A stretch of DNA of 64,000 bases from Euryodendron excelsum (GCA_033060915.1 CM065386.1:8545001-8609000); one strand, 5' to 3'. Counted from the first letter of the stretch, positions 10,354-22,253 are shown. Made by a program: numbers and translations. Notes: generated by a model from the sequence alone, not told the origin.

Positions 10354-11530
10354 CACTACTACTTCTCTTCACTAGGGTTTCAATTGCTTAAATCTCATGA
10401 AATCACCTTGCTTGCTTTGTTGCCCATTTCTTTATCGATCGGTCCCTTCTGTTTTAATAGTCACACTGAAAACAACCTCATTCTCATATCCAACCAGAAG
10501 AATTTGTACAAAAATCTAGTACACATGGGACCTCCAAACTTACCTAGGCCAGCTAATATAAAGAAAAGTAGTGAAACCTCAATCCCCATTATGCAGTACT
10601 GCCAAACACAGCTCTCACTAATCACAGTTTTGCTCTATTTAATTAGGCCACTACAGCTCTCAGGAACGCGCTTAGCCTGCAGTTGTGCCTCCATTACTGA
10701 GCTTAATTCTATCAACCTTGAGGAACTCAATGTATACAAAGAGCATCCGACAATTGTCTATGTAACGTAGAATGATGTGTGTTGAGTTGGTTGAATGTAG
10801 CTGAAATAGCAGTGACACCAACTTTAGAACAATTGGATTTGAATATAGTATGATTATTACATACAGATTACAGAAAAGAATAGGAGCTTTAACTTGGACC
10901 CAAAAAAAAAAAAACAAGGGAGCTAAAAAAACAGTTAATCCAGTTATAGTTCTGGACAAATAATCTAATATTTTGAAAAAACTTTTACAAAATGTTCATA
11001 ATTTTTATATTAACTACCCTATGCTGTAGTTATTATTCTCCAATATCAGCCATCACCCCCATTTAGGTATAAAACATTGAATTCTTATTTTTCAACCACT
11101 AGAGTTGATATTTTTAGTGTCGATAAGCTACCAATACCTATGAAGGCTGTTGCATCAGGTTAATTCTCAAATTATTTAAATATTTTTTGATCTTTTTTTT
11201 TTTTAATTTTCCGAAACAAGACATAATGTGCAACGCTTGCCCACAATCCTAGACAATAGTCTTACATACGGCACCATAAATACCTTCTCTGGGGGATGAT
11301 ATGAGGCACCCAGAGACCAACACTTAAAGTAAAACCATACCCTAGTCAATATTTTTTGGAAAACTACATTGATCTCCATGTGTGTGTGGGTTGCCCCGGG
11401 GGGTGGTGGATGGTTAACTTACACTTTCAAGCTCATTCGGTGCTGTAACACTTCGGGCAGTGGATCCAAACTGGGTGTGCCCGATTACGTAGGACTCATT
11501 TTTAATTGGTATCCTAGACCTACTTGGATA
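10354..11530. other. 3' flank of gene A; no further gene
   Basis: AT-rich non-coding DNA follows the TAA. An open frame at 10384-10770 starts within the likely 3' UTR, has no recognisable domain and has no counterpart behind B or C, so it is not annotated. No clear AATAAA signal could be assigned. Confidence 0.4.
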
Positions 11531-11534
11531 TAGA

Positions 11535-11700
11535 AAAGAGTAATACTATACAAACAGAAAATTCATGTAGAATTTTTATATAAAATGATGTGTTTAAATG
11601 AGAGCCTTACCATAATGATTTTTAATTATAAAATTGCCACTGATACATCAATCTCGTAAAAGTTTATCAAAGAATAGCATTTTCCTATAGAAAAGCCTTG
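11535..11700. mobile_element. Small MITE (same family as 17664)
   Basis: The sequence opens AGTAATACTATACAAACAGAAA and later has GAGAGCCTTACCATAATGATTTTTAATTATAAAATTGCC, closely parallel to 17664-17862 and 20005-20190, and ends in AGAATAGCATTTTCC as 57040-57230 ends in AGAATAGCACTTTTC. Non-coding. Confidence 0.55.
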
Positions 11701-14382
11701 CACTATAAAGTATAGTTATGGTCTTGTGTTAGGTATGAATACACATTATGTATACAAAAATGATGCAAAAAACCTCTAGGTCGTTTTCTCCATCATCTTC
11801 TTTCTCTCTCTACACATTGTTAATTTGCTGCCAAAGGCTTTTGTTATGGGAATCGTGATGTTATTAGTCATTCTACATAGCAACACTTCCTCGCGGATAT
11901 GAGACATTTGTGATCACAAGAGAGGCGTAGGAGTGTAAAAGCACTCTGATTCTAAGTTTTTGGGCAAAGCTTTCGGATTGGTTTATGAAAACGAATGCTT
12001 TGTATTCTGTTTGTGCTTTTACGTACATTGATTTCTTACATTTGTATCACAGCTACGTAGGTGTTTTCAAATTCCCTATGCCTTTATGTGATGTTGAAAA
12101 CATATAAGAGACCTTAGAATACATAATAAGAAATTTCGTTTGAGCATTAATGGCAACTCAACAAATTCAAAAGCACCCAAAACTGACACTAATATTTGAG
12201 TTCTAAAGCCACACGTGTCTAATTCTCAACTCCCCTAGTATTTTTTCTGTCTCTCCCTCACATCTCGACAAGCATTCTTTAAACTCTCAAAGCCAACCTT
12301 TGGCAACAAAACAACCCTGGACAATTAGTCAATTCTAAAATTCCTATTAGTTCGTATTTATAGGCAAACCCTAAAAAACTAAGTCCTAGACAATTAGAGA
12401 AACCATATATTTATTTATTTATTTTTTGAAAATCAAACCTTATATGTATTAGATCCCTTCATGGATACTTGTCCCATTAACCTAATCCAAATACATGTAC
12501 AAACAAAGTAATTCTCTGCGTCCGCAGTATTACATGCATGGAGGAGATTTAGAAACTGTAATGACAGGCCTATAATATTCTTTGTGAGAGTGGTTGTGCG
12601 TGTTAAACCATTTTTAGTAATCAGCTTTTTTTGCCTTTTGTACACAGGGGAGGTGGAAGCATGTAATGCCTTCAGGTTAAAGAAAGGGCTGATACGTACA
12701 GAAATACTTCCGAGAACATCATCTCTAACGAAGTTGCAGGAGAGAGCAATTGGTTGTTCTTAAATGTTGATTTGTTAGCGAAATCTAAACTGCCTTTTAC
12801 ATAGTAACCGCACCTTATTATTATTGGTCAGTCCCACTCAACTTTTATATATGTAATTATATATATATATATATATATAACTTGAAGGTGGTGTTTTTTT
12901 TGCTCTATTCTGAGGTCGTTTTGTTTATTTATTTTTTCTTTTTAACATCTGAGATGGTCCTTTTGCATACGTCTGTTTGATTGATCCATACAGTCCATTG
13001 GTCTCATGGGATCGCTTGAGTCCATGCTAGAATTTCGATGAAGTGCACTTTTCGTTTTCTCAGAATTAATGCTACTGTTTGTGTATTTATATTTTGGGTA
13101 AAATGTCCTTAAAAATCTGAAATTCAAGATATCTGGTTCGTTTTGATTGGCTTTTGTTATTTGTAGATTAGAGTCCGAGTGGTAGAGCTTATTTCAAATT
13201 TTTTTCATTTAGTTTTTTTGGTTTATAAGCCAAAAAGTAATTTTTTTTGTTATACTTTTATAAGCTAAAGATAAGAAGAAAAAAAAGGTCAAAAAAATTA
13301 ACTTTTTCACTTATAAGCTAAGGCTCAAAAATAAAAAAAGCACTACCAAATAGATCCTAGGGCTAGTATTTTACCTCTTTTATTTTTCCTATTTGTATAT
13401 ATACATATTTGTAAACTTTTGTTTTTGTAGAATTTTTATACATAAAACTTCATTAGAATGATGCGGATTTTTGTATTTTTGAATTATGAGTCAAAATTGT
13501 TAGTATTTTTGTTTGAAATTGAAGGATGACAAAAAGGCATATCATGTGTGCAAAAGTTTTGTACAAAAATTTTATTTCTATATCATTAGTCAAATTTTCA
13601 TTGCTTTTGATTAATAAGCTGTTTGCTGTTGTTGTCGTCCTTGTTACCATGATGATCGTTAGCCACAGCAGATGCGTGTACAATATCTGCATTTGCCTCA
13701 TGGAATTAGGTGAAGAAAAACCGTGCATTTATTCATAGATTTAAAACGGGAAACAGAATTCTCAAAAGATTTTTCATTGTTAACGCTGTTTCCTTTTTCT
13801 TTTTTTCTTTTAAAGTTTCGTGTTTCTTTTAATCTTTACTTTCTAGAAATCAGTAGCATTCTGATGTTTGATGTTTGGCTTATTTTTATTTTATGTTTAG
13901 TCTAATGTTTTATTTTCTTTTTAGTTTTGTTCTCCTTATTAAGTAATTGCTATCATTATGGTGTAATGCAGTTTATTGTCTCTCTTCTATAACATAATTC
14001 GGGGCAGCGTTCCCTCACATTAATTAGCTGTTGGGGTGGGTGAACAAGGGTCACCTGGGGCTTGCTCACTAAGACAACCTCTTAATTTAATAAAAAATAC
14101 TATTCTTACAGAAAATTTATAAAAAAAAAATCTACCAGAATGATGTAGAGAAGACATTTTTATTATATTTAAGAGCCATTTGATGAGTATTTTGTTTTAA
14201 AGTAAAAAACTTTTATTCAACCTGTACTTTTTTTTTAAATAAATTTTCTTGTTATATACATATATCATTATCCTAATTTAATGTCATCTTAAGACTCGCA
14301 CGCAAGGGTTTGGGACTCACTCACTCATACGTCACATGAGTCACAAACTCTCCCACTACTAGTAGAGAGTACTAGTTTAAGG
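11701..14382. other. Intergenic; MITE remnants, no gene
   Basis: The stretch contains (TA)n at 12859-12878 and a small foldback with TTATAAGC/GCTTATAA arms at about 13190-13350 (hAT-like MITE style). Around 14090-14260 is another partial copy of the MITE family seen at 17664. Short open frames here (12433, 13453, 13526) are AT-driven and unsupported. Confidence 0.4.
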
Positions 14383-14612
14383 GGGTGTTTGGATGGATAA
14401 CTTATACGTTATAAGCTACAAGCTATAAGTTATTTTTAAAAGCAAATTTTTTAAGTAACATTTTACAAAATATTTAAAGTGCATACGTGGCTTTTTTTAA
14501 ATGGTGGTTTGATAAGTAGTTTTTTTAAGCCGTCTTTTAAGGAGTGAGCCAAACACCATTTTAAAAATAAACTATAAGCTATAAGCCACTTAAAAAAGTT
14601 ATGTCCAAACTT
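14383..14612. mobile_element. Foldback MITE, hAT-like
   Basis: The left end GGGGGTGTTTGGATGGATAACTT is the inverted counterpart of the right end AAGTTATGTCCAAACTTCC. The internal arms carry TTATAAGCTACAAGCTATAAG on the left and ACTATAAGCTATAAGCC on the right. The GTTTGGATG start and TATAAGC repeats are typical of hAT-type plant MITEs. Non-coding. Confidence 0.6.
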
Positions 14613-15481
14613 CCTTGCTTATGGTAGGCGTGAAATCAGTTATAAAATTCAAAAGAACTAGTCATTAGAATCACAAATTCTGCTATCAAAAAAAAAAAAA
14701 AAAAATTCACAAATTCCATTGCCAAGTGATAAAAATTCTACCTAAAGTTGACTCTGGCATTTTCTCTTTGATGTTACCATTAATTATATTGTTGCTCTTT
14801 CCCTTATTTTACAAACACGAATAACTATTTCAGACAAATTATAATCAGATTGTGAACCTCACCCCACCTCCGACTGCAAACAGACTCCCCATTTCCAACA
14901 ATGTTATTAAACGATAGTCCTCGTGTAGATTACAAAAGGTAGATCCTAGCCTGACATGCAATTTGGGTCTCAGTACAATAAATATTAGATATTTTGATAA
15001 ACATGTTGTTAGTCCCATTTCTTAACAGTTTTAAGTTTTTGGAGCAATTGATGATGTAACTTGATACTTAGCTCTACTTTTATAAGTTTTGTGATTTGTA
15101 ATTGTTATTGTACGTGCATTCTGTTGTATTTGTATATATATTCGTGCACCCTATCTAGTTTAATTTGTTCACCTTTGGACTTGCAAGACGGAATCACATA
15201 TGAAATGGAGCATTGAATAGTTTCTCATTGTTTAAGCACATAATTGCTGATATAACTTAAAAGGAAATCTATTTTTTACTCCAATTAGCGTATCATTAGT
15301 TGTTTATTTATTTATTTTGGGTACATAGTTAATTAGTTATTACATGATATTGTCACGATTGAACAACACCTCACAAAAAAAGTACTCGTTGTTTTAAAAA
15401 ATTGAGCAAAATAAAAAATAAAAATTAAATTAGGAAAAAGAAATCAGCCATTGAATTGTTTCTTACAGACTTGCAACCCTC

Positions 15482-15625
15482 CTAAGGTGACTGGGAGTTA
15501 ATCTCGCCAACTATTGGTTGCCAGAGGCCTAGAGCTAAGGTCATGGAAACCATGGAGGAACATTCCCACAACCATGCAACCAACGGGAGGGCCGGAAATG
15601 GTGATGCCAATGGAAGCCTTCCCAT
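15482..15625 (-). pseudogene. m2': internally deleted copy of the m-type gene (47 codons)
   Basis: The minus strand reads an intact 47 aa frame starting MGRLPLASPFPALP, which matches the N-terminus of m2 (MPRLSLASVFRALH), then jumps to WECSSMVSMTLALGLW, which matches the region after helix 2 of m1/m3 (CECSSMASM). The first two membrane helices and the FKGLPS(S/T)FHAF signature are missing. The upstream sequence around 15708-15745 (GTCAAGCTTAGAGAAACGGAT) also matches the m2 upstream region at 16848-16880. It is therefore a tandem duplicate of m2 that lost its middle by deletion. A residual short protein is possible but nothing supports function. Confidence 0.65.
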
Positions 15626-16341
15626 TTGGCTAGAAACATTAGGAAGCACAGGATAGGCCTAGCTTGGTACAAGAAATAAAGGCAACTTAATTATCTATAG
15701 CTAGATGTCAAGCTTAGAGAAACGGATTGTCTGCTCCTCTTCAATGTATTTAATGCTTGAGTAATATATAATCCCATTCTTCACCCTATCTTCTCACTCT
15801 TTACATATGAGCCGTGGAACACACATAAATAGATGGACAAGTGAAACAGTATGAAGATAAATAGAATTACGTGTCTTGAAGTGGGAAACTAATGGATTTA
15901 TATATAATAGTTTTCATTGTTTTTTCAAAGGACTAATCATATTCACTCTATTCTAATATATAAAAGGAAGCTACGTATCTCTTTTACTTCGCTGCCATAT
16001 TGAGGAGTGCCATAGCATGCTGAATTGGAGCTTGCTTTTATATAAATCTGCCTCTTCAGCAAGAGAAAAAAATAAAAAAATTACAAGCCATTTGGATGAA
16101 GGAAATGTTTGCGTGAGTCCACCACAGCATAGCCTTCAGAGATTTTGCTTTCATTACAGTAAGGGAATTTTGAGCCTTTTTTCTCTGCAACAAGTAATGG
16201 ATGTCAATAGATTAATTTATTCATTTATTTTTGTATACATAACGATTACATGAGATTTTTCAAAAACAACGTCTTCAGAGCCATTATTCATATCGTCTTA
16301 CCCATATGAAGAAGTCAAAAAAAATAAAAAAGAGAAAAAAA

Positions 16342-16764
16342 TCAGCTACTGAATTGTTTTGGAGTCTGCCAAAAACTGGTCGTTAAAGTGGTCCACAACA
16401 ATATTACCACAGCTGAGGTCATGGAAGCCATAGAAGAGCATCCACACAGCCTTGCAACCAATGACTTGTCGTGTAGCAACAGCGCGCTAAATGCACCGGT
16501 GAAGGCGAAGATGACTGAGACGACGAACGCATGGAAACTAGAAGGGAGGCCTTTGAAGATGATAGTTGGAACTGGGCTGCCATCTACGTACTCGCATGGA
16601 ACTATGATGAGAATTGTGGCAATTGTGAAGGAGGCCACCAAAATTGACTCCAAGATGGCGGCATGGATCGGCGGCAACAGAACTGTCTTTAGAGGGTTGC
16701 TGTAGAGATGATCAAGAGAACGATGGAGTGCTCGAAATACTGAGGCCAATGAAAGTCTTGGCAT
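16342..16764 (-). CDS. m2: small three-helix membrane protein, type II
   Basis: This is an uncharacterised 140 aa protein. Hydrophobic helices are at about residues 38-55, 79-97 and 111-127. The conserved core is DGSPVPTIIFKGLPSSFHAF, then LLHDKSLVARLCGCSSMASM. The tail SFWQTPKQFSS is shared almost exactly with m4 and not with m1/m3, defining type II. I chose the ATG at 16764 for two reasons: a TATA-like element lies about 55 bp upstream, and the paralogue at 15482-15625 starts at the aligned position. Longer readings upstream would begin at a TTG and would include the promoter. It is divergent from gene B, 4.3 kb away. The opposite strand also carries a long open frame, but that frame is broken in m3. 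Function unknown. Confidence 0.68.
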   Translation of the reverse strand: MPRLSLASVFRALHRSLDHLYSNPLKTVLLPPIHAAILESILVASFTIATILIIVPCEYVDGSPVPTIIFKGLPSSFHAFVVSVIFAFTGAFSALLLHDKSLVARLCGCSSMASMTSAVVILLWTTLTTSFWQTPKQFSS

Positions 16765-16818
16765 TTCATTAGAAAAATGTGAGAGCATATGGGTGGCTAC
16801 ACTGCCAAACTTTTTACC

Positions 16819-16826
16819 ATATATAA
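16819..16826 (-). promoter_or_regulatory. Candidate TATA element of m2
   Basis: The minus strand reads CTTATATATGG, about 55 bp before the chosen ATG. This spacing would give a 5' UTR of roughly 25 nt. Part of the surrounding upstream sequence (16848-16880) is conserved in the 15.7 kb paralogue. Confidence 0.45.
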
Positions 16827-17029
16827 GAGCAACAATATATATACACGTCAAGCTTAAAGAAATGGATCGTCTCTTGCTCCTCAATTTTCATGAAAGAACT
16901 AATCAACTCCATGAACTTTGCCAAGACTTGCGTGTTCTTGTGGGTTCTACGTGATAAGGACTTCGAGAACTTCCAAGTTCTGACGAAGAACTTGGAAGAT
17001 AATGATGATAAGAAGGGAATTGAGAGGTA

Positions 17030-17240
17030 GAGTGAGAAGATGGAAAAACTAGCAATTCTATGAACCCGACAAGGGGTTCTATAGATTTTAGCCTAAAGTC
17101 ATGAGAGGACATTAGTTTAGACAATGACCGGTTAAGATCATCTTGAACGATAATTTTTTACGCTAATTGAACGGTGGATCTATTGTAAGTAAGCTTCCTT
17201 GCAAGCAGGGTTGGTGGGCAGCACAAAGTTTTTGACTCCC
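17030..17240 (+). repeat. Segment shared with copy 2 (41480-41700)
   Basis: Shared stretches, in order, are ATTCTATGAACC, GGGTTCTATA, TTTTAGCCTAAAGTCATGAGAG, GGTT-AGATCATCTTGAA, GCTAATTGAACGGTGGA and CATGCAAGC-GGGTTGGTGG. It lies between the type II m gene and the B/C gene in both copies. It also shares a GATCAT...CAATAATT core with 5395-5432, pointing to an older duplication round. Confidence 0.78.
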
Positions 17241-17663
17241 AACACAAAAACAAAAAGAAGGTGTTTGGATTCATACAACCGATCTCTTAGTGCCGGACAT
17301 TCATGAAAATTTCCGAGAAATTGGGAGTCATGGGCTATAGCATTTCACCAAACTAGGATGGCAAGAGGAGAGGTTGGGTACAGATTTCGCTAAATCTTAC
17401 CCTATCTTAATAGAAAAATTTCATTCCACACTCCATCCCAAACCTATAACAGGTTGAACCTCTCCATTCTAACCCTGTTCCACTTAAGTTTATTGAGGTT
17501 TGGGTTGAAACGAGTTCAACCCATACGAAATTTTTAAAACAAAAATAAATCTCTAAAAAAATAAAAAAAATGTAAATTATACTAACTCTAATACAATATT
17601 ATATTGAGAAAGAAGTAGTCTAAAATCTAATACTAAAAAGTTAACATTAGATCCTATTATTTA

Positions 17664-17862
17664 CTTATGGATAATGCTATACAAACAGAAAGATTCATAC
17701 AGAATTTAACACTAGAATGATATGGTTGGATAAGAGTCATTCACTTTAAAACAAAACATCTATCATGATGGCTCTTAATTCTAATAATATCATTGTCACA
17801 TCATTCTGGTAGTATTTTCTGTACAATTTTTTTTTTTGGAAGAATAACATTTTTCGTTACTC
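17664..17862. mobile_element. Small MITE (best-preserved member of its family)
   Basis: The left part is GGATAATGCTATACAAACAG and the right part ends GGAAGAATAACATTTTTC, an imperfect terminal inverted repeat. The middle carries GATGGCTCTTAATTCTAA and ATTGTCACATCATTCTGG, which recur in the copies at 11535, 20005 and 57040. No coding capacity. Confidence 0.6.
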
Positions 17863-19018
17863 ATATTCTAACAATATTTGGTGTAATTAAATATAATATA
17901 ATTATTTAGGTGTTTTACAATATAATTGGGCGGGTTCCGGATGAGGTGACCTAAATCCTACCCATTCCATGCCCGCATTGGATTTTGCTTTCTTTCTCAT
18001 AGCTCGCTCCTAACTAGTTGATTCATTCCTTAAACCCTTTCTATTAGGGACGGGGTGAAATGGGATTCAAGTTTTTCGTTTTCAATTGCCATTCCTACAC
18101 CAAACTAACCATGGCACGGACGCTGCGTCTGACCCACTATTAACAAGCAAATACTTGTTTGATAAGTTAGTGATAACGTGTCCTTCTCGTCCACAGGATG
18201 TGGATTTGGGGTTGTTGCTAGTGTTGCTACAATGCAGCAGTTAGGGCAGCAACTTGTTAAGTCAAAGCTCAATTTGTTATTGCACTTACGTTGTTATATT
18301 CGTAGACTCTCCCTAGTACGAAGCGTTCTCGACATGAACATAATCTCGCATTGATACCAACTGATAAGGAAAGAGCGTAGGATAATGATGGAATAAGTTA
18401 ATTCGAATTTGTAAAAGTCAACTTTTCTTCAATCTGTTAATTTTGCATAATATCAGAAAAAAGACACTAACTATGATTTATTAAAAAAAATACTCAAAAT
18501 TGGAAGAAATAAGAGAAACCTTCGATGTTGTTACTCAATTTGGGAGAGAGCTCCTACATCTAAATTTATTGTCAAACCCTAATTGACTCTAATTAAGACT
18601 TAATTAAAAAATTAAAAAAAAAATTGAGTTAAGCCCAAATTTAAATACTAGAAAGTTAAAAAACTGAAAAAAAAAAAAACTAGATAAAATCAGACACTCT
18701 TTTGAGAGGAAAAGTTTAATACAGAAGCACCTTGCTTTTTACAAGAGGATGGAATTGGGGCGAGGCTCCCTTGGATTGCAATTCTTCTTCTATATATATA
18801 TATATATATATCAATTTTAGAAATGAAAAGTAATAGGAACCGTGCAAGCCATAGCACATAGTTGATTGGAAGAGTATTATGGGATGTGAATAATTCTTTG
18901 GATTATTCCGAAGTACCAAAAAAAATAAGTGAATAATTCTTTGGAATTAATTGAATCAAGTAGTTCTTACGAGTTTTTGTGGAGCGGACGCCAAGGGTTG
19001 AATATTACCCAATAATAA
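17863..19018. other. Intergenic; no gene
   Basis: AT-rich DNA with (TA)n at 18792-18811. No conserved open frame and no clear element boundary seen. Confidence 0.4.
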
Positions 19019-19252
19019 AGGTTCATTTGGTACAATTTTTTTTCAAGCTTTTTTATTTTATTTATTTTTAACTTATAAATAAAAAAGTTAAATTCTTTTA
19101 GCTTTTTTACTTTTAACAATATAAAACAAGCAGAAAAGCACGAAAAAAAGGCAAAAAGACTTCAAAATTCTGGTTTTTTTTTTTTTTTTACTTATGAACA
19201 AAAAAAAGCAAAGCCAAAAAACTTGAAAAAACCTAACCAAATGGGCCTAAAC
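19019..19252. mobile_element. Foldback MITE
   Basis: The left end AGGTTCATTTGGTACAATTTTT is the inverted partner of the right end AACCTAACCAAATGGGCCT. Internal arms are AT-rich with CAAGCTTTTT and its complement AAAAAACTTG. Non-coding. Confidence 0.6.
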
Positions 19253-19319
19253 AAGCGTATGTACACGTGAAATAGATTAATGAGAGACAATAACCTTCAC
19301 CCAAATTCAGCATGCCAAG

Positions 19320-19735
19320 CTAAAGATGTCCAAATATTGCTACAGCAGCACTGAATAATACTGAATACACGATTATTTATTTTTTTTTTCCTTTCATATG
19401 AAGCTCACACGGACTTATCAGAAAGATATAACACAAAGTTAACGGTTTGGTGCTACTGTAGCATCTGGCTCTGAATATTTTTCCTCCATGCCAAAATGAT
19501 CTTTTCCAAAAGCTACCGCGTACTTAGGATAAGAGCAACCACAAATTCAAAGATTGGAAACAAATGAAGATCTGCATCTTTGATAAAATGTTGAGAAATT
19601 GTTGATTTCACACCATAATTCGGAAAGAAGTTATGTGGTAGACGTTTGGGGGAAAAGTCTAGCCGCGTAGACAAGTCAATTGGGTAGAGAAGTCTCTTGG
19701 ACACGGTTGAAAGGGGAATGAATGGAAATTTTGTA
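19320..19735 (+). repeat. Segment shared with copy 2 (44140-44560)
   Basis: Shared landmarks are AAAGATGTCCAAATA, a GAATACACGATT/GAATTCACGATT pair, ATGAAGCTCACAC/ACGAAGCTCACGC, CATGCCAA, GCGTACT-AGGATAAGA, AAATTGTTGATTTCAC and GAGAAGTTATGTG, in the same order. It ends at GGAAATTTTGTAGAA, a single copy of the unit that is repeated five times at 44546-44828. Confidence 0.75.
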
Positions 19736-20004
19736 GAAACTTACACTTACGAATTATTTATGAGTCCATTTGTATTGGTGTCTACGAGAAATGTAAAAGC
19801 TACTAATTGCAACACCGAGGGTTCCAACACGCCACATTAATCTCTAGTCAATCTAAAATCTATTGAAAATCCACGGTAGTGCAGGACCGGAAATTGGATG
19901 CTGGAGTAAGGCTGGAGAGAGAGAAATTAACAATGAAGTTAAGTTTTAGAGCTTTTGCACCTAAAATTCGAGTAACCGTTGTTATAATTGTAGGCATGGA
20001 AAGG

Positions 20005-20190
20005 AGAATGTTATATTTACAAAAAAAATTTATACAAAATTTGCATACAAAATGACATGACAGTAGTAGTTTTGTAATTACAAGCTATTATGGTGGGTAT
20101 TTGTTTTGAAGTGAAAGATTCTCATTAAAATACATCATTTTGTATAGAAATATTATATAAATTTTTTACTTGTACAGCATTATCCACGTG
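20005..20190. mobile_element. Small MITE (same family as 17664)
   Basis: The right end reads TTGTACAGCATTATCCACG, the inverted partner of the left end of the family (GGATAATGCTATAC). The interior has TTGTAATTACAAGCTATTATGG and CATCATTTTGTATAGAAA. Non-coding. Confidence 0.55.
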
Positions 20191-21005
20191 GAAAACATCA
20201 TGAAACTCAATTAGCGAACCCATTTCAAAAATCAACGTGATCGATGCGAGAAATAATAGAAAGCAACCAAAGATCCTACAAAAACAAAAGGAAAAATTGC
20301 ACTTTGCACACTTTTATTTTACTCCAAATCTCACTATGGCTTGAACACTTGTAATTGCACAAAACCCTATAGTTTTGATCAAATTTTAATGCCAACACCA
20401 TGTTAACATCGGTTTATAAATAGAATGAAATCAACCGTAAAACTATTACCTGACTTAACTGTAGGGTTACAGTTAAAAATAAAAGGGCAAAAATGAGATT
20501 TGAGGCAAAGTATAAGTACACATATATAGGGTAACTTACCCCTAACAAAATGGAGGTGTTAACAAGGACCGGCCAACGACTCAACTCTTAGTGGTTGGCT
20601 TGGGGGTCAAGCTTAAGAATTGGGAGTTTGCTCCCTTTAAATTCCGCTTAGGTACTATCAATTCTTTAGAACTATCCTAGGACATTTAGCTTAGTAATTA
20701 TCTGATTTCTATAGAATGAAAATTGCGTAAGTCCTAAGATTAGTAGAGGTGCACGCAAATTGGCCGAACACCCGATTAGAAAAAAAAAATAAAAAAGGAC
20801 CGGCCAAGTACTCACCTCATTTTCTAAGCTTGAATATGGTTGCATAATGAATGGGTGAGATTACCTTACGAAGCTTCCCCCCAAAAAAGCTCGAGAAAGG
20901 AAAAAAAAAAAAAAAAACCCAAACAACGACAGACAAATTTAAGGAAACAAATAAGCAACTTCCATGAATCTCTTTGTACGTGTTGCCTTCTTTTGGTAGA
21001 CCTAG

Positions 21006-21013
21006 TATAAAAA
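21006..21013 (+). promoter_or_regulatory. TATA element of gene B
   Basis: TATAAAAA lies 79 bp before the ATG. The surrounding block, including a CTTCC...CACGTATG/TACGTGTTGCC stretch and GAAGCTTCC further upstream, is recognisable at the same distance before gene C, so the proximal promoter was duplicated with the gene. Confidence 0.6.
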
Positions 21014-21084
21014 CCCATACTGTCAACAACAGAATAACGGCAAGTCTTCAAATCTTCTCTCACTCGGCATAGTGTTACCCAAAA

Positions 21085-22095
21085 ATGGAACCGATGGGTT
21101 TTTGGTCTATCATCCTTCTCATATCTTTAATCCTTTCCTTAATGTTTCCGATCTCCTTGGCCGATACCTTCTTAGTCAAGCCAGATCATGATACTAGTCT
21201 AGCCATTCAGCAGATCCAAGAGTGCTTACCATCTTGCTCAGCCGGCGAACCATCGCAGGATACCTATCATACAGCTTCCTCAGCCAGCGTCCGCCAAGCC
21301 TCTCCTTCCGTGACGAATGGCGAAATTAATATTGGAGGAAACCCACCACCAATCACCGATACTCAAAACCAGTCTCGGACAGGAGATCTTCCCCAACTCT
21401 CCAACTCCACCTCCACCTCGAGTCCTTTCCAGTCTCAGTTTATTACACCTCATGGTGGGCTGCCTCATGATCATGTCATCGATATCGATGACGGGCAGCA
21501 AAGCGGCCAAGCCATTACTGGCATGGAGACAACTACTCAAACCCAATACCCAACAAGAGGTTCTTCCGAGCCCTCGACTTCATTGACCACAACTAGGTCC
21601 AATTATCTGCAGTCTCAGTTCCTAACACAAAATCCTTCATTGACTGGTCATGGCCATTTGCCTGATCAACTGAATAATATTCATGAGACACCAAGCGACC
21701 AACCTTTTAAGCTGGGGAAGGCTTTCCTTGGCCTCACTTTCCAAGCAGCCCTGGCTCTCATGATTTTCCACTTTCAGGGCCCATCATCATCATCATCGTC
21801 GTCGCAGTCACCGTTGTCTCCATCTTCCTCTTCTTCTAACCCTCCTTCCATATCATTTGATATTCTTGGGGCTTCTATGGCAATTGGTTTCACTTGTACT
21901 TTGATTGGGATCCTGTTTCGCAATGCATACCCGAACGCAGCAAGCTTTGTTGAGTATGTTGGTATATTTTCTGCTGCCTTTGGGTTCTTTACCATGATGG
22001 AAATGTTCATCCCTGAAAATTTTAGTTGGACTGTGCGGCCTACTGGTGTTCTCCTCTTGCTAGTATTCGCCTTTGTCCTTGCAAAGATGAGGTAA
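21085..22095 (+). CDS. Gene B: Ser/Pro/Gln-rich protein with four C-terminal membrane helices
   Basis: This is a single-exon, uncharacterised 336 aa protein, sister to gene C. A signal peptide covers about residues 1-27 (ends ISLADT). Residues 28-207 are Ser/Thr/Pro/Gln-rich and unstructured, with conserved islands shared with C: QECLPS (45-50), VTNGE (76-80), HDHVIDIDDGQQSGQ (128-142) and YPTRG (155-159). The membrane block begins KLGKAFLGLTFQA; helices at about 213-229, 259-277, 287-308 and 316-333, a Ser/Pro loop at 233-256, and the tail LAKMR. The second Met (residue 4, MGFW) aligns with the start of C, so initiation there is also possible. It is head-to-head with m2. The stop codon TAA lies within GAG|GTAAAA, a possible splice donor (see the 22093-22253 entry). 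Function unknown. Confidence 0.84.
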   Translation: MEPMGFWSIILLISLILSLMFPISLADTFLVKPDHDTSLAIQQIQECLPSCSAGEPSQDTYHTASSASVRQASPSVTNGEINIGGNPPPITDTQNQSRTGDLPQLSNSTSTSSPFQSQFITPHGGLPHDHVIDIDDGQQSGQAITGMETTTQTQYPTRGSSEPSTSLTTTRSNYLQSQFLTQNPSLTGHGHLPDQLNNIHETPSDQPFKLGKAFLGLTFQAALALMIFHFQGPSSSSSSSQSPLSPSSSSSNPPSISFDILGASMAIGFTCTLIGILFRNAYPNAASFVEYVGIFSAAFGFFTMMEMFIPENFSWTVRPTGVLLLLVFAFVLAKMR

Positions 22096-22253
22096 AAACT
22101 CTTCATTCAACGTACAAATGCTCAACTCTCTCAGCCATATTCTATCTTTTTACTATGATCAACCATTTTCTTCCTAATTTTTGGCGTCGATACGAGATAA
22201 TGATTTTTATTTTCTATGACAACATTTGTTTCTCTTGTAGGGGAGGGATGTAG
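22093..22253 (+). other. Possible intron overlapping the stop codon of gene B
   Basis: The coding end reads ATGAG|GTAAAAAC, so the stop codon is made by a potential 5' splice site. A pyrimidine-rich TTTCTCTTGTAG ends at 22241. Splicing would replace the terminal residue with a few codons (AGG GGA GGG ATG TAG). The same ATGAG|GTA context ends genes A and C. Whether the intron is used cannot be judged from sequence alone. Confidence 0.3.

Noticed and set aside
20565..20660. tRNA-derived SINE (GTGGTTGGCTTGG ... GGAGTTTGCTCCC)
   Set aside because: Box spacing is only loosely SINE-like, there is no A-tail and no flanking direct repeat.
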